Shown: positions 40,460 through 49,673, numbered from the stretch's first letter. The stretch is 64,000 nucleotides of DNA from Vibrio coralliilyticus ATCC BAA-450 (GCF_000176135.1 NZ_ACZN01000017.1:372001-436000); one strand, 5' to 3'. Notes: a model not told the origin generated them from the letters alone. A program made the numbers and translations.

Positions 40460-41593
40460 CTAGCTGGCTTGCTGAATTTGCGGTGGAAGCGTTATCAGGT
40501 CATCAATGGTTTTACCACGCTTAAACGCCAGCCCTTTGCTATCGAAAAGATGACACTTCTCAGCAGGAATTCGGATATTTAGCCTTTGACCGATTTCAAC
40601 GTGGACAGTCCCCGGCACACGCACCAAGACTTCCTGACCGCCACGAACCAGTGTGGTGTAAAGCAGCGATTCCGTTCCCAGACGCTCTAGACCTTCAACA
40701 ATAACGCCCACTCCCTTCTCATCGAGGTGGATATCTTCTGGTCTGATGCCCAAAGTCATTAGCGCGCCCTGAGTTGCAGCAGTCGCGTCAACATCGGCTT
40801 CAAATGTGTAATCACCCACTTCTACCCTTGCCTGATCGCCAGTCGCCTCAACCAATGTTGCTGGCAGCAAGTTCATTTTCGGTGATCCGATGAAACCGGC
40901 GACAAACAGAGTTTGTGGGAAGTAGTACAGCTCCAGAGGCGAGCCGACTTGCTCTACCACACCGGCACGAAGGACAACTATTTTGTCCGCCAGCGTCATC
41001 GCTTCTACTTGATCGTGCGTGACATAAATAACCGTCGACTTCAGTTTCTGGTGATATTCCGCCAACTGTAGACGCATGCGAACACGCAGCGAAGCATCTA
41101 AGTTTGATAGCGGTTCATCTAGCAGGAACAGCTTAGGGTTGCGCACAATCGCTCGGCCAATCGCCACACGTTGACGTTGACCGCCTGATAGCTGACTAGG
41201 TTTCTGCTTCAACAGGTTAGTCAGTTCCAGCATTTCCGCTACCTGGCGAACTGCTGAATCAATATCTTCTTTGCTTTTCTTCGCCAGTTTCAGGCCGAAA
41301 GCAATATTTTCGTAGACCGTCATATGCGGATAAAGCGCATAAGATTGGAACACCATGCCGATGCCACGGTCTGTAGGCGAAAGGTTGTTCACCACTTCAC
41401 CATCTAAGCACATCTCTCCTGATGAAATCTCCTCCAAGCCAGCCACCATACGTAGCATGGTTGACTTACCACACCCTGATGGGCCAACGAATACCGTGAA
41501 CTCTCCGTCTTCAATGGTCAGGTTGGCATCCTTGATGATGTGTGCACCATCAGGATAGATTTTATTGATGTTCTTCAGTTCTAAACGTGCCAT
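40460..41593 (-). CDS. Sugar ABC transporter ATPase (MsmK/UgpC/MalK type)
   Basis: 377 residues from ATG 41593 (MARLELKNINKIY), with TAGGTAG upstream; a longer frame adds 11 residues without support. Walker A GPSGCGKST (37-45), Q-loop, signature LSGGQRQRVAIGRA, Walker B LFLLDEPLSNLD and switch His in YVTHDQVEAMTLAD are all intact. The C-terminal TOBE regulatory domain has LGIRPEDIHLDEKG. It powers import through the two permeases encoded upstream. It is positioned after the beta-phosphoglucomutase gene (hairpin between) and before the porin, the same order as E. coli ycjU-ycjV-ompG. Confidence 0.95.
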   Translation of the reverse strand: MARLELKNINKIYPDGAHIIKDANLTIEDGEFTVFVGPSGCGKSTMLRMVAGLEEISSGEMCLDGEVVNNLSPTDRGIGMVFQSYALYPHMTVYENIAFGLKLAKKSKEDIDSAVRQVAEMLELTNLLKQKPSQLSGGQRQRVAIGRAIVRNPKLFLLDEPLSNLDASLRVRMRLQLAEYHQKLKSTVIYVTHDQVEAMTLADKIVVLRAGVVEQVGSPLELYYFPQTLFVAGFIGSPKMNLLPATLVEATGDQARVEVGDYTFEADVDATAATQGALMTLGIRPEDIHLDEKGVGVIVEGLERLGTESLLYTTLVRGGQEVLVRVPGTVHVEIGQRLNIRIPAEKCHLFDSKGLAFKRGKTIDDLITLPPQIQQAS

Positions 41594-41616
41594 TGTTCTA
41601 CCTACGTCTTTAATGA

Positions 41617-41634
41617 GGGCGAGCAAGCTCGCCC
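41617..41634 (-). repeat. Intercistronic hairpin
   Basis: GGGCGAGC/GCTCGCCC, 8 bp with a two-base spacer, in the 54 bp between the beta-phosphoglucomutase stop and the ATPase start. No U-run; probably an mRNA-processing or stability element. Confidence 0.6.
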
Positions 41635-41647
41635 ATTGTTATTGTTG

Positions 41648-42280
41648 CTACAGGATTTCAGCCAAAGTCAGCTTGGCAGTATCATCGAAGCGCCATGTCG
41701 CGTGACCAACACGGTCGTTAGGACCAATACCGACAACACGCATTCCCGCTTCTTTTGCCGCATCTACACCTGCTTCTGCATCTTCAACCACGATGCACTC
41801 GTCAGCGTTTACACCGACTTGACCCGCCGCGTGGATGAACACGTCCGGCGCTGGTTTAGAGCGCTGCACTGACCAGCCGTCACCAATCGCATCAAACAGA
41901 GGCGTTAGGCCAAGGCGATGCAAGATAGGACGTGCGTTCTTACTTGCTGACGCCAACGCGACTTTTATGCCACGTGCATTTAGCTCAAGTAGAAACTGCT
42001 CAATACCCGGTAGAACGTCTTTTGCAGAAATCGTATTCAGCAGATCCACGTAGTAATCGTTCTTTCGCTTCATCAGCTCTGCAAACTTCTCTTCGCTGAT
42101 CTCTTTACCGTTCAGGATGATGTTCAGAGACGCCTGACGAGACACACCACGCAGCTGTTCGTTGATTTCGCGGTCGAAGTAGTAACCTTCTTCGTTCGCC
42201 ATACGTTGCCACGCTTGGTAGTGCAGCTCTGCGGTATCGGTAATGACGCCATCCAGGTCGAAAATGAATGCCTTACACAT
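41648..42280 (-). CDS. Beta-phosphoglucomutase
   Basis: 210 residues, HAD superfamily. FIFDLDGVITDTAELHYQAW holds the nucleophile Asp8 and acid/base Asp10 and the beta-PGM specific T-D-T-A-E-x-H cap signature. LRGVSRQASLNIIL is the substrate-specificity segment, LASASKNA carries motif II, and KPAPDVF and VVEDAEAGVDAAK follow. It converts beta-glucose 1-phosphate to glucose 6-phosphate through the 1,6-bisphosphate. The substrate is the product of inverting GH65 phosphorylases, whose gene overlaps this one by 8 bp just upstream, so the two act in series in the cytoplasm. Confidence 0.95.
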   Translation of the reverse strand: MCKAFIFDLDGVITDTAELHYQAWQRMANEEGYYFDREINEQLRGVSRQASLNIILNGKEISEEKFAELMKRKNDYYVDLLNTISAKDVLPGIEQFLLELNARGIKVALASASKNARPILHRLGLTPLFDAIGDGWSVQRSKPAPDVFIHAAGQVGVNADECIVVEDAEAGVDAAKEAGMRVVGIGPNDRVGHATWRFDDTAKLTLAEIL

Positions 42281-44615
42281 TGAAAGTCACCTCTGTTGAA
42301 TCGATAACTCGTGGCTCGCCTGCAACTTCGATGTTTAGCGCTTGGCCGTTGAATTCAGGGCGTTCAATACGAACTTGCTCTTGATCTACCGTTACTTCCA
42401 AACGCTCACCTTTCCAGTAGATTGGGAAGTTCAGGCTGTCCCACTCTTTTGGAAGGTTAGGGTTAATACGAAGGTTGCCACCTAGCATACGTACGCCACC
42501 GAAACCGTAAACTACACACTGCCACATGCCGCCAATAGACGCCGCGTGAATACCGTGATCAGAGCTCTTCATGTTCTGGCCGATATCGATAGATGCTGCC
42601 TGTTGAAACAAATCGTAAGACAGCTCTGGGTTACCCACATCAGACGCCAATACCGAGTGCGTAGATAAGCTCAGCGATGAATCGTGTAGCGTCTTCGGCT
42701 CGTAGTAGTTCCAGTTTGCTAGCTTAGTTTCAAGGTCGAACTTATCTTCTTGCTGAAGGAACAGCACCATGATGTCCGCCTGCTTAGAAACTTGCATCTC
42801 GTTAACCTGCTCTAGGTTGTAGTCTTGGAACAGACCACCAACGAATGGCTGCTCTTTGTACTTAGTCAGGTCAATGATTTCTTTCTGCAGGTAAGTGTCA
42901 TCCTGTGGGATAACCTTATCTTCTTCACGTGGCTGTGGCAGATAGATGTTGTCTACGCGCTCTAGCCACATCTTGCGAGCTTCAATTAGGTTTAGCTTGT
43001 CAGAAAGCTTAGCCAGTAGTTCTGGGTTAGACGTTTCTAGATCTTCGTAGTAACGAATCGCCAGCTTGATGTTCTCTACTGCCATGTAGTTAGTGAACGC
43101 ATTGTTGTCGATGTGCTCTTTGTACTCATCAGGGCCGATAACATTGCAGATACCCCACATGTCGCGATCTTCTAGCCACTCTAGACGGCTAGTCCAGAAC
43201 GTTGCTGTGTCGAACATGATCTCGTAGCCCATGTCGTCCATGAACTTCTGGTCACCTGTGATTTGGTAGTACTGCCACAATGCGTAAGTGATGTCACATG
43301 TGATGTGCTGCTCGATAAAGCCAGACCAGATCTTGGTCGACTTGCCCGTGATGATGTCTACTGCACCCCATACTGGCGTTACTTCTTCACCCGTTAGCGC
43401 TGATTCCCATGGGAACTGTGCACCGATGTAGCCGTTGTCTTTTGCTTTCTTACGAGCGCCGTCTAGCGTTTTGAAACGGTACTCAAGTAGGCTGCGCGCC
43501 ACTTCTGGCATGGTGTAAATAAAGAACGGAAGCATGAAGACTTCTGTATCCCAAAATGAGTGGCCTTTGTAGCCTTCGCCAGAGAGACCTTTCGCACCGA
43601 TACCGAAACGAGAGTCATGCATTGGTGTAAAGATGTTCAATTGGTATTGAGCAAAACGGATCGCAAGTTGGTCGAAATCGCTACCACCAATTTGAATGCT
43701 CATGCCTGCCCAACGTTTATCCCACTCTGCTGCACTCTCTTCTAAAAGCTCATCAAAGCTGCGGTCTGCATTGTTTTTAAGATTAGTCAACGCATGGTCA
43801 CGCAGAGCCTGAAGTTCGTAGCCTTCAACATCGAACTGCTTATCGCGAGACGTATGCACCACACCAACTTTCTCTGTGCCGAACGTTTCACCCGCTTTCA
43901 GGTCGTGGTGGATGTTTAGCCATACTTTACGGCGGTCCATTTGCAGACCTGGATCAATCTCAGTTTCCTGACCATCCACAAGGTAGCGGTGAGATGTTAG
44001 GAATACAAAGTCTACTTTGCTTTCTGTAGTGTGCTGCAGAAGCTCGATAAAACGCTTGTCGTAAATACGCTTTTCACCTTCGTGGAAGTGCTGTGCGCCT
44101 GAGTTAGAAAGCTGCGCGTCCACACCAGAGCGGATTTCGATTTTCGCATCGCTGTTTAAAGCTTTAACTTGAACGTCGAATGCCATTAGATGAAGGTTTG
44201 CTTGCGAGAAGAAACGGCGGAAGCGCATTTCGAAGCTTTTACCTTCTGTGTTTGTCCAAGTGAATTCACGGATTAACTCACCGTTTTTCACGTTTAGACG
44301 ACGAGAGTAGTTGCTTACCTCGCCTGTTTCTAGGTGAAAACGACGGCCATCAATGAAGATTTCAATCGCACTCATGTCTGCAGAGTTTGGCAGCTCGGTC
44401 ACTTCGTCTGCGTCAAACTTGTTGTAAGTACCCGCAACAAAAAGGTTGCGAACCTGTCCCACGTATTTTTCTTCCGTTGCACTACGCGCGCCCATGTAGC
44501 CATTTCCTTGGCTCATTACTACTTCACATTTACCTTGGAAAGCTGAGTCAAAAGCCGTCTCTTCAACGATCCAGTTTTTTAGTTCGCCTTGACCAGCGTT
44601 GTAGTTCATAAACAT
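42273..44615 (-). CDS. GH65 alpha-glucoside phosphorylase (maltose/kojibiose/trehalose type)
   Basis: 780 residues, standard length. An N-terminal beta-sandwich is followed by the (alpha/alpha)6 barrel with the GH65 hallmarks: FWDTEVFMLPFF, the phosphate loop further on, and IGPDEYKEHIDNNAFTNY with catalytic acid Glu497. HDSRFGIGAKGLSGEGYKGH lies in the active-site rim. The inverting reaction uses phosphate to split an alpha-glucoside into beta-glucose 1-phosphate and a sugar. Linkage specificity (alpha-1,1; 1,2; 1,3; 1,4) cannot be read reliably from sequence; E. coli YcjT in the syntenic cluster acts on kojibiose. GGGGA lies 9 nt before the ATG. Confidence 0.95.
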   Translation of the reverse strand: MFMNYNAGQGELKNWIVEETAFDSAFQGKCEVVMSQGNGYMGARSATEEKYVGQVRNLFVAGTYNKFDADEVTELPNSADMSAIEIFIDGRRFHLETGEVSNYSRRLNVKNGELIREFTWTNTEGKSFEMRFRRFFSQANLHLMAFDVQVKALNSDAKIEIRSGVDAQLSNSGAQHFHEGEKRIYDKRFIELLQHTTESKVDFVFLTSHRYLVDGQETEIDPGLQMDRRKVWLNIHHDLKAGETFGTEKVGVVHTSRDKQFDVEGYELQALRDHALTNLKNNADRSFDELLEESAAEWDKRWAGMSIQIGGSDFDQLAIRFAQYQLNIFTPMHDSRFGIGAKGLSGEGYKGHSFWDTEVFMLPFFIYTMPEVARSLLEYRFKTLDGARKKAKDNGYIGAQFPWESALTGEEVTPVWGAVDIITGKSTKIWSGFIEQHITCDITYALWQYYQITGDQKFMDDMGYEIMFDTATFWTSRLEWLEDRDMWGICNVIGPDEYKEHIDNNAFTNYMAVENIKLAIRYYEDLETSNPELLAKLSDKLNLIEARKMWLERVDNIYLPQPREEDKVIPQDDTYLQKEIIDLTKYKEQPFVGGLFQDYNLEQVNEMQVSKQADIMVLFLQQEDKFDLETKLANWNYYEPKTLHDSSLSLSTHSVLASDVGNPELSYDLFQQAASIDIGQNMKSSDHGIHAASIGGMWQCVVYGFGGVRMLGGNLRINPNLPKEWDSLNFPIYWKGERLEVTVDQEQVRIERPEFNGQALNIEVAGEPRVIDSTEVTFNV

Positions 44616-44633
44616 CTTAAATATCCCCGAAAT

Positions 44634-46052
44634 TTAACCTTTAACAGCGGAAGAAATGTCGTTACCCACGAAGTAACGTTGGAAAACCATAAATACAATT
44701 AGTACTGGGATTGTTGACAGGAAAGCCCCCGCCAAGATCAGGTTCCAGTCACCTGCTACGCCATAGGCGTTACGTAAACTCAATAGACCAACGGGAAGCG
44801 TGAATGCATCAGCTGGGCTGTTGATCACCACCAGTGGCCAGAAGAAGTCGTTCCACGCACCTTGGAAACCAAGGATGGTCACCGACAAGATGGCTGGCTT
44901 CGCCAGTGGCATAAATACCTTCCAAAGAATCACAGCGGGGCTTGCACCATCTACGATTGCCGCTTCTTCCAGTTCTTTCGGAATGTTCTCGAAGAACTGT
45001 TTCATGATCAGGACCTGACCCGAAGCAACGACCGCCGTAATGACCGCCCATGGCGTATTCAATAAGCCGATATCTTTATAAATTAGGTAGTTAGAGATGA
45101 AGGTTACTTGTCCCGGAATCATCATGCTGAACAACATGAAAGCAAACACAGCGCGGGCACCAGTGAACTTCAATCGAGCTAAGGCATAACCAGCAGTACA
45201 TGCAAAGAACAGGGTCAGAATGACCTTACCAATCGCAATGAAGAACGAGTTGATGGTCCAGCTCATGAACAGGCTCTTACCGGTCTCTAAACTGACTGAC
45301 TCGGTGTACACGCGAACGTAAGACTTAAACACGTAACCAATCACACCCGGTGCCGCGTTATCCCATGCAGCAACACGGCCACGACGTTCCATCTTGCTTG
45401 GTGCTAGTGTGCTATCAATCAGAACCTGCCCGCGCGGCGCTTCTATCGTCAGTGGTAGCGTTGCAATCTCAGGACCTTGACCTTGATACTTGATGGAAAA
45501 TGCCCACGTTTGGCTGTGGCCTTGCTTAGTAAGTTCACGGCGACCACGTTTTTCTATAAACGTCACGTTGTCATTGGTGTCTACCAACACTGGCTCGCTG
45601 ACTTGTGCGTAATCAGCAGCAAAGTCGGTCACGATAGCCGCAGCCATACCTGTACCAGGGCGACGACGTGGCACTTCAATTTCAGGTATTTTCAGTTCCT
45701 TGCCGTCTTCCACCGCGTAAGTCACGGTGAAGTTCACTTCTGCGCCCGGAGCGAAACCACCGAACATTGGCGCATCGTTACCTTCTTTACCGAGCTGGTA
45801 AGCCGCGCCCCAGTTACTAGGTTGAACCTGAGCAAAGTTGAACTTAAATGGCTGCTCCAACGGGTCATCTTTCAGACTCGCCAAGAACGCCACCACGAAG
45901 GTCCCTAACATCACTGTCGCCACGAGTAGTAAGGCACTGTAAACCCAGGCTACTTTTGCCCAGCGACGACGCGCTTGAAACTTTGAAATCTCTTCCATAG
46001 ATGCCATAGGTTTTGCATCCTCATGGTTGATTGCTGACATTTGGTTAGCCAT
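44634..46052 (-). CDS. Sugar ABC permease, MalG-like, with a large periplasmic insertion
   Basis: 472 residues, against about 280 for ordinary MalG/UgpE. After the first membrane helix (about 38-60) comes a periplasmic stretch of about 200 residues (about 65-255), rich in Pro, Arg and beta-like segments. The usual five-helix core follows with EAA loop ELEEAAIVDGASPAVILWKV (near 355-375). Such insertions in the first loop are known in MalF of E. coli (there in loop P2), where they touch the binding protein; here the MalG-like subunit carries one. It overlaps the MalF-like gene by 8 bp, indicating coupled translation. Confidence 0.9.
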   Translation of the reverse strand: MANQMSAINHEDAKPMASMEEISKFQARRRWAKVAWVYSALLLVATVMLGTFVVAFLASLKDDPLEQPFKFNFAQVQPSNWGAAYQLGKEGNDAPMFGGFAPGAEVNFTVTYAVEDGKELKIPEIEVPRRRPGTGMAAAIVTDFAADYAQVSEPVLVDTNDNVTFIEKRGRRELTKQGHSQTWAFSIKYQGQGPEIATLPLTIEAPRGQVLIDSTLAPSKMERRGRVAAWDNAAPGVIGYVFKSYVRVYTESVSLETGKSLFMSWTINSFFIAIGKVILTLFFACTAGYALARLKFTGARAVFAFMLFSMMIPGQVTFISNYLIYKDIGLLNTPWAVITAVVASGQVLIMKQFFENIPKELEEAAIVDGASPAVILWKVFMPLAKPAILSVTILGFQGAWNDFFWPLVVINSPADAFTLPVGLLSLRNAYGVAGDWNLILAGAFLSTIPVLIVFMVFQRYFVGNDISSAVKG

Positions 46053-47142
46053 CTGCTTTCTCCTTCACTCCAAAGATTTTCTGCAGATAAACCACTGCCA
46101 GCGTGATAAACGCCAATACCAATGCCGCTGCGCTTGCCATACCAATTTGCGGAGTGCCACCTGGTGGGAACGCATTGTGATATACGTAGTACGCCAGAGT
46201 AATACGAGACTCTAATGGTGCTGCCGAGCCAAGCAGTGCCACTTGGTCAAACATCTGCAACGTACCGATAATCGAGAAAGTCACGACCACGAACGTCACC
46301 GGTGCTAACTGAGGAATCGTAATGTTCCAGTGCTGCTGCCATTTGTTTGCACCATCAATATGAGCCGCTTCATAAAGCTCACCCGGAATGCCTTGTAAAC
46401 CGGCTAAGAACAACAACATGAATGTTGGAATCGTGGTGTAAATGTTCTGAATGACAATTGCCCACAGAGTCAAAGGCATTGGACCGACGTTATCACGAGT
46501 ATTTAGCCAGTTGACCTCAACCACGTCTTTCGTCACTTCAATCCAACCCACTGCACTTGCCACAAAAGTCGCGACGCCCGCAATGATGAAGGAAAGTATC
46601 GCCCATGCAGGGTCAAACCAACCAACGGGCAGACCTTTCATTCGGTCTTTCGTCACCAAAACAAACTGAGTCACAATGGCCACAAGCGCAAAGCAGCTCA
46701 GGTGCGGGTAGTGATTGACAACATCCGTCACAAAGCCATTTAAGTAACCGTTCTTTTGGTAGAACCAAATGAAGATCAAGGTGACAGCGGCACTCGACAA
46801 AATACTCGGTAAGTAAAATGCCGTTCTAAAGAAGCTTTTGGCACGAATTTTTGAGTTGACTAAAATTGCTAAGCCGAGTGCTAAGACAGTTTGCACACAC
46901 GTTACAATCAGAGAAAACCAAACGGTGTTAGCCAAAGAAAGTAAAAACAGATCATCGGTCAGCAGCGCTTTGAAGTTTGCCAGACCGACCCAGATTGCAT
47001 CGCTGAATAAGTCGTACTCAGTAAAACTGAAGTAAACCGTTCTAACCAACGCGTAAAGAAAGAACACCACCAAAGTCAGTACAAATGGCCCAGCAAGGAG
47101 CCATCCATAAACTTGTTGGCGTAAACGTAAAGAGTTCATCAC
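46045..47142 (-). CDS. Sugar ABC permease, MalF/UgpA-like, with two extra membrane helices
   Basis: 365 residues versus about 295 in typical UgpA-like permeases. The core is recognisable: N-terminal GPFVLTLVVFFLYALVRTVY, ASFFRTAFYLP-like segment (KSFFRTAFYLPSILSSAAVT) and EAA loop ELYEAAHIDGANKWQQHWNI near 282-301. An insertion of about 75 residues (about 145-225) holds two further hydrophobic segments, LSCFALVAIVTQFVLVT and AWAILSFIIAGVATFVAS. It starts 8 bp after the binding-protein stop and overlaps the partner permease. Together with MalG-like, ATPase and binding protein it forms a disaccharide importer in the inner membrane. Confidence 0.9.
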   Translation of the reverse strand: MMNSLRLRQQVYGWLLAGPFVLTLVVFFLYALVRTVYFSFTEYDLFSDAIWVGLANFKALLTDDLFLLSLANTVWFSLIVTCVQTVLALGLAILVNSKIRAKSFFRTAFYLPSILSSAAVTLIFIWFYQKNGYLNGFVTDVVNHYPHLSCFALVAIVTQFVLVTKDRMKGLPVGWFDPAWAILSFIIAGVATFVASAVGWIEVTKDVVEVNWLNTRDNVGPMPLTLWAIVIQNIYTTIPTFMLLFLAGLQGIPGELYEAAHIDGANKWQQHWNITIPQLAPVTFVVVTFSIIGTLQMFDQVALLGSAAPLESRITLAYYVYHNAFPPGGTPQIGMASAAALVLAFITLAVVYLQKIFGVKEKADG

Positions 47143-47150
47143 TCGCCCCG

Positions 47151-48389
47151 TTACTTCGCTGTCAGTGCATCGTATTTCGCTTGTGCCATTTTGATCGCTT
47201 CTTTTTGCGTCATCTGACCAAGCAACACTGAATTCAATGCTTCGTTAATCGGAGTCATCCATGCCGTGCCGTAATTTCCAAATGCGAATGGCTCTACATT
47301 TCCTTCAAGAGCACCATCAAACACTTGTTTTGCAAGTTCATTTTCTGCCTTCTGCTGTGCGAAGAACTCTGATTTACCAAGAGCTTCACGACTTGGCAGA
47401 GCAAGGCCTGAATCCAATACCCATTCCTGCGCTTTCTGGCTCGTCAAAATTTCTACCGCTTTTTGCGTTGCTTCGACGTTCTTACCATCTGCGTTAACGC
47501 CCCAAGCGACAGTGAACAATAAGTTGCCGCGTTCACCACTCACTGGATCTTTTGGCATCAAGGTCGTGCCGTAAGGCAGGTTCGGTGCCTTATCGCGTAA
47601 GTAGCCACTTATCCAGTTCCCTTCTAACGCAATAGCCGTTTCTTCGGTACCGAAGCAACCACCACCCCAACCCTGACCAAGGTCCGTTGCCAGAATGCCC
47701 ACTTTGTCTTCTGTTACTAATCCAGTGTAGAAGTTAAATGCACGTTCGAAGTTTTCATCCAGAATGGTTTTGCCTTCTTCATTGAATGGCTTCCAACCAG
47801 TTGAGAGTGCAAAAGGCGCAAAACGGGCATAATCAGGCATGACACAAATGCCTGATACCTCATCCGCTAAAGCATCTTTCACATCAAGAAGTTTTTTACG
47901 TAAGTCTTCCCATGAATCTTTATTCGTTGGATAAGCAACTTCCGCATCATCAAAGATGTCTTTGTTGTATTGCAGTGCAATGGTGTTGAAATCTTTAGCG
48001 ACGCCGTACTGCTTGCCTTCGAGAGTAAACGCGGAGTTTAGGCTTGGAATAATGTTAGTACTGACTTTGTCGAGTTGTGGCGCATTAACAGCAACCTTAC
48101 CCGAGCCAACTAACGCGTTGGCCATTACAACATCGATGTAGAAAGCATCTGGCGCGGTTCCTGCGGAAAGAGAGTTAGTGATGAACTGAGAGAAATCACC
48201 TTCCACAGCTTGATACTTAACAGTAAGCCCTGCTTTCTTAAAATCTTCGGTCAGAACTTCGTTCACTAACTTGTTCAGAACCACAACATCGTTACCACCC
48301 CATCCGGCGATGGTCACTTCTGTATTTGCGACTACTTTTGCAGAAAGGCCAGCAGCAAGTAGGGATACTGCTAATATTGTTTTTTTCAT
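47151..48389 (-). CDS. Sugar-binding protein of the alpha-glucoside ABC importer
   Basis: 412 residues; signal peptide MKKTILAVSLLAAGLSAKVV (cut near ANTEV). Family 1 (MalE/UgpB-like) solute-binding protein: TIAGWGGNDVVVLNKLVNEV at the start, PDAFYIDVVMANALVGSGKV near 84-103, EGNWISGYL and a LPSREAL segment near 330. Two mature Cys (CVMP and GCFG) may pair. It captures the sugar in the periplasm and feeds the MalF/MalG-like permeases. It is the first transport gene of the operon; the promoter region carries a LacI-type operator and a CRP half-site. Confidence 0.93.
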   Translation of the reverse strand: MKKTILAVSLLAAGLSAKVVANTEVTIAGWGGNDVVVLNKLVNEVLTEDFKKAGLTVKYQAVEGDFSQFITNSLSAGTAPDAFYIDVVMANALVGSGKVAVNAPQLDKVSTNIIPSLNSAFTLEGKQYGVAKDFNTIALQYNKDIFDDAEVAYPTNKDSWEDLRKKLLDVKDALADEVSGICVMPDYARFAPFALSTGWKPFNEEGKTILDENFERAFNFYTGLVTEDKVGILATDLGQGWGGGCFGTEETAIALEGNWISGYLRDKAPNLPYGTTLMPKDPVSGERGNLLFTVAWGVNADGKNVEATQKAVEILTSQKAQEWVLDSGLALPSREALGKSEFFAQQKAENELAKQVFDGALEGNVEPFAFGNYGTAWMTPINEALNSVLLGQMTQKEAIKMAQAKYDALTAK

Positions 48390-48423
48390 CGTGCCCTCAA
48401 ATCTCGTTTCTTTAAATCTGAGA

Positions 48424-48475
48424 GTATTATGCGCATTTTACGTAAGCGCTTACGTTAAGTTGATCACATTACGCT
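48424..48475 (-). promoter_or_regulatory. Promoter with LacI-type operator before the sugar operon
   Basis: Perfect 16-bp palindrome ACGTAAGCGCTTACGT (48440-48455), about 50 bp before the binding-protein start. On the minus strand it is followed by a CATAAT -10-like hexamer (GCGCATAATACT) and preceded by AATGTGATCA, a CRP half-site. Repressor binding would block the promoter; catabolite activation is likely. Inference from motifs. Confidence 0.75.
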
Positions 48476-48493
48476 TTCATGACGTTTAAGAAT

Positions 48494-48523
48494 AAAAAAA
48501 GCATGACTTAAGTCATGCTTTTT
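48494..48523 (-). terminator. Terminator of the LacI-type regulator gene
   Basis: Perfect palindrome GCATGACTTAAGTCATGC flanked by A7 and T5, 30 bp after the regulator stop. Confidence 0.92.
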
Positions 48524-48552
48524 GAGTGTTCTGTTAATTATTTGATCTATTT

Positions 48553-49530
48553 TTACGTCGTTTTACCCAATTTTAAGCCTACAGGAACGATAGAACCTAC
48601 AGGTTGCTCTCGCAAAATCGCTTGTTCTAGCATGCTCGCTACGCGTTCAGCAATTTTATCCGTATCTTGAACAACGGTTGTCAGCTCCTTCGAGATCCCC
48701 GGTAATCCGTCGTAGCCAACTACGGAAAAATCTTCAGGAATCGAGTAACCACGGTCTTTCAATGCCGCAATCACGCCCAAAGCGGTTTCATCACATTCAC
48801 ATACAAAACCTTGATAACCTTCAAGCTGTTTACGTTCCATTTGCGTAAAGAAGCGATACGCCGCGATTTCTCCCAACGGTTCTGCACCAGTCCGTAGCTC
48901 TCTGACAGGTAAAGCGTTGCTTGCCATGACGGACATGTAACCTTGATGTCTGAACTGATAACCATCGCCATAAGTGGTTGGTGTGACAAAGCAAATATCG
49001 GTCAGACCTTTATCTACAAGGTGTTGTGTCGCTTCTCGACCACCATTGAAGTCATCAGGTGCAACCCAAAACGAACCTTCACTCATCCCAATACAAACGA
49101 AGGGTAATTCCATTTTTTTACACGCTTCAATTCTCGGGTCGTCATTTGTGATACCAAGGAGCACCGCTCCGCCAACCTGTTCAAGCTCTACTTCGCCAAA
49201 GCTGACTGGTAAAAGATTCCGACCTGAATTACGAATAGCCGCCGACAACGATGGCCAAAGCATTCCGAGGTAACGAGACGCGTAAAAGTCATGTGGTCCC
49301 AGAGAAATAGCAATTGTATTCTTGTGGCTGCCGGTAAGTTCTCGCGCCGAGGTACTAGGGACGTAACCCAATTCTTTACATATCTCGAGTATTTTCTTTC
49401 TCGTTTTCTCGCTAATCCCGGGCTTATTATTCAAAGCTCTACTAACAGAAGCTATTGATACACCAGCGATTTTCGCCGCTTCATGTATCGTAGCTTTCTT
49501 GAGCTCTGCATCTGTTTTTGGTGCACTCAC
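48553..49530 (-). CDS. LacI-family repressor of the alpha-glucoside/sucrose locus
   Basis: 325 residues: HTH and hinge (about 10-65) with TIHEAAKIAGVSIASVSRAL and KPGISEKTRKKILEICKELGY, then a periplasmic-binding-protein fold with VGYDGLPGISKELTTVVQD near the end. It should bind the TTACGTAA-type palindromes before the sugar operon and before its own gene and release on sugar. The product is the counterpart of E. coli YcjW, though the gene lies at the other end of the cluster. The effector is unknown. It has its own terminator and operator, so it is probably autoregulated. Confidence 0.95.
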   Translation of the reverse strand: MSAPKTDAELKKATIHEAAKIAGVSIASVSRALNNKPGISEKTRKKILEICKELGYVPSTSARELTGSHKNTIAISLGPHDFYASRYLGMLWPSLSAAIRNSGRNLLPVSFGEVELEQVGGAVLLGITNDDPRIEACKKMELPFVCIGMSEGSFWVAPDDFNGGREATQHLVDKGLTDICFVTPTTYGDGYQFRHQGYMSVMASNALPVRELRTGAEPLGEIAAYRFFTQMERKQLEGYQGFVCECDETALGVIAALKDRGYSIPEDFSVVGYDGLPGISKELTTVVQDTDKIAERVASMLEQAILREQPVGSIVPVGLKLGKTT

Positions 49531-49548
49531 GGCGCTCTCCTACCACAA

Positions 49549-49609
49549 AACGTAAATTTTACGTTCATTATCTGCGCCCCAACGAAAATATCAAGGATGA
49601 TTTACGTAA
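49549..49609 (-). promoter_or_regulatory. LacI-type operators before the regulator gene
   Basis: AACGTAAA-T-TTTACGTT (49549-49565), an odd-centred perfect palindrome, 19 bp before the regulator start, and TTACGTAA (49602-49609). Both share TTACGT with the sugar-operon operator, consistent with autoregulation. Confidence 0.7.
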
Positions 49610-49673
49610 TTTAAGCTTGTTGTCATAGAAATAATCAATACGCTCAGTTATTAAACTTGGGGCTTAATGCAAT

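Noticed and set aside
45477..45908. 143-codon plus-strand frame opposite the MalG-like gene
   Set aside because: Antisense of a clearly coding permease; no ribosome binding site or recognisable domain.
48440..49609. Repeated TTACGTAA palindromes as a repeat array
   Set aside because: Only a few copies, each in a promoter region of the LacI-regulated genes; they are operators, not CRISPR or other arrays.
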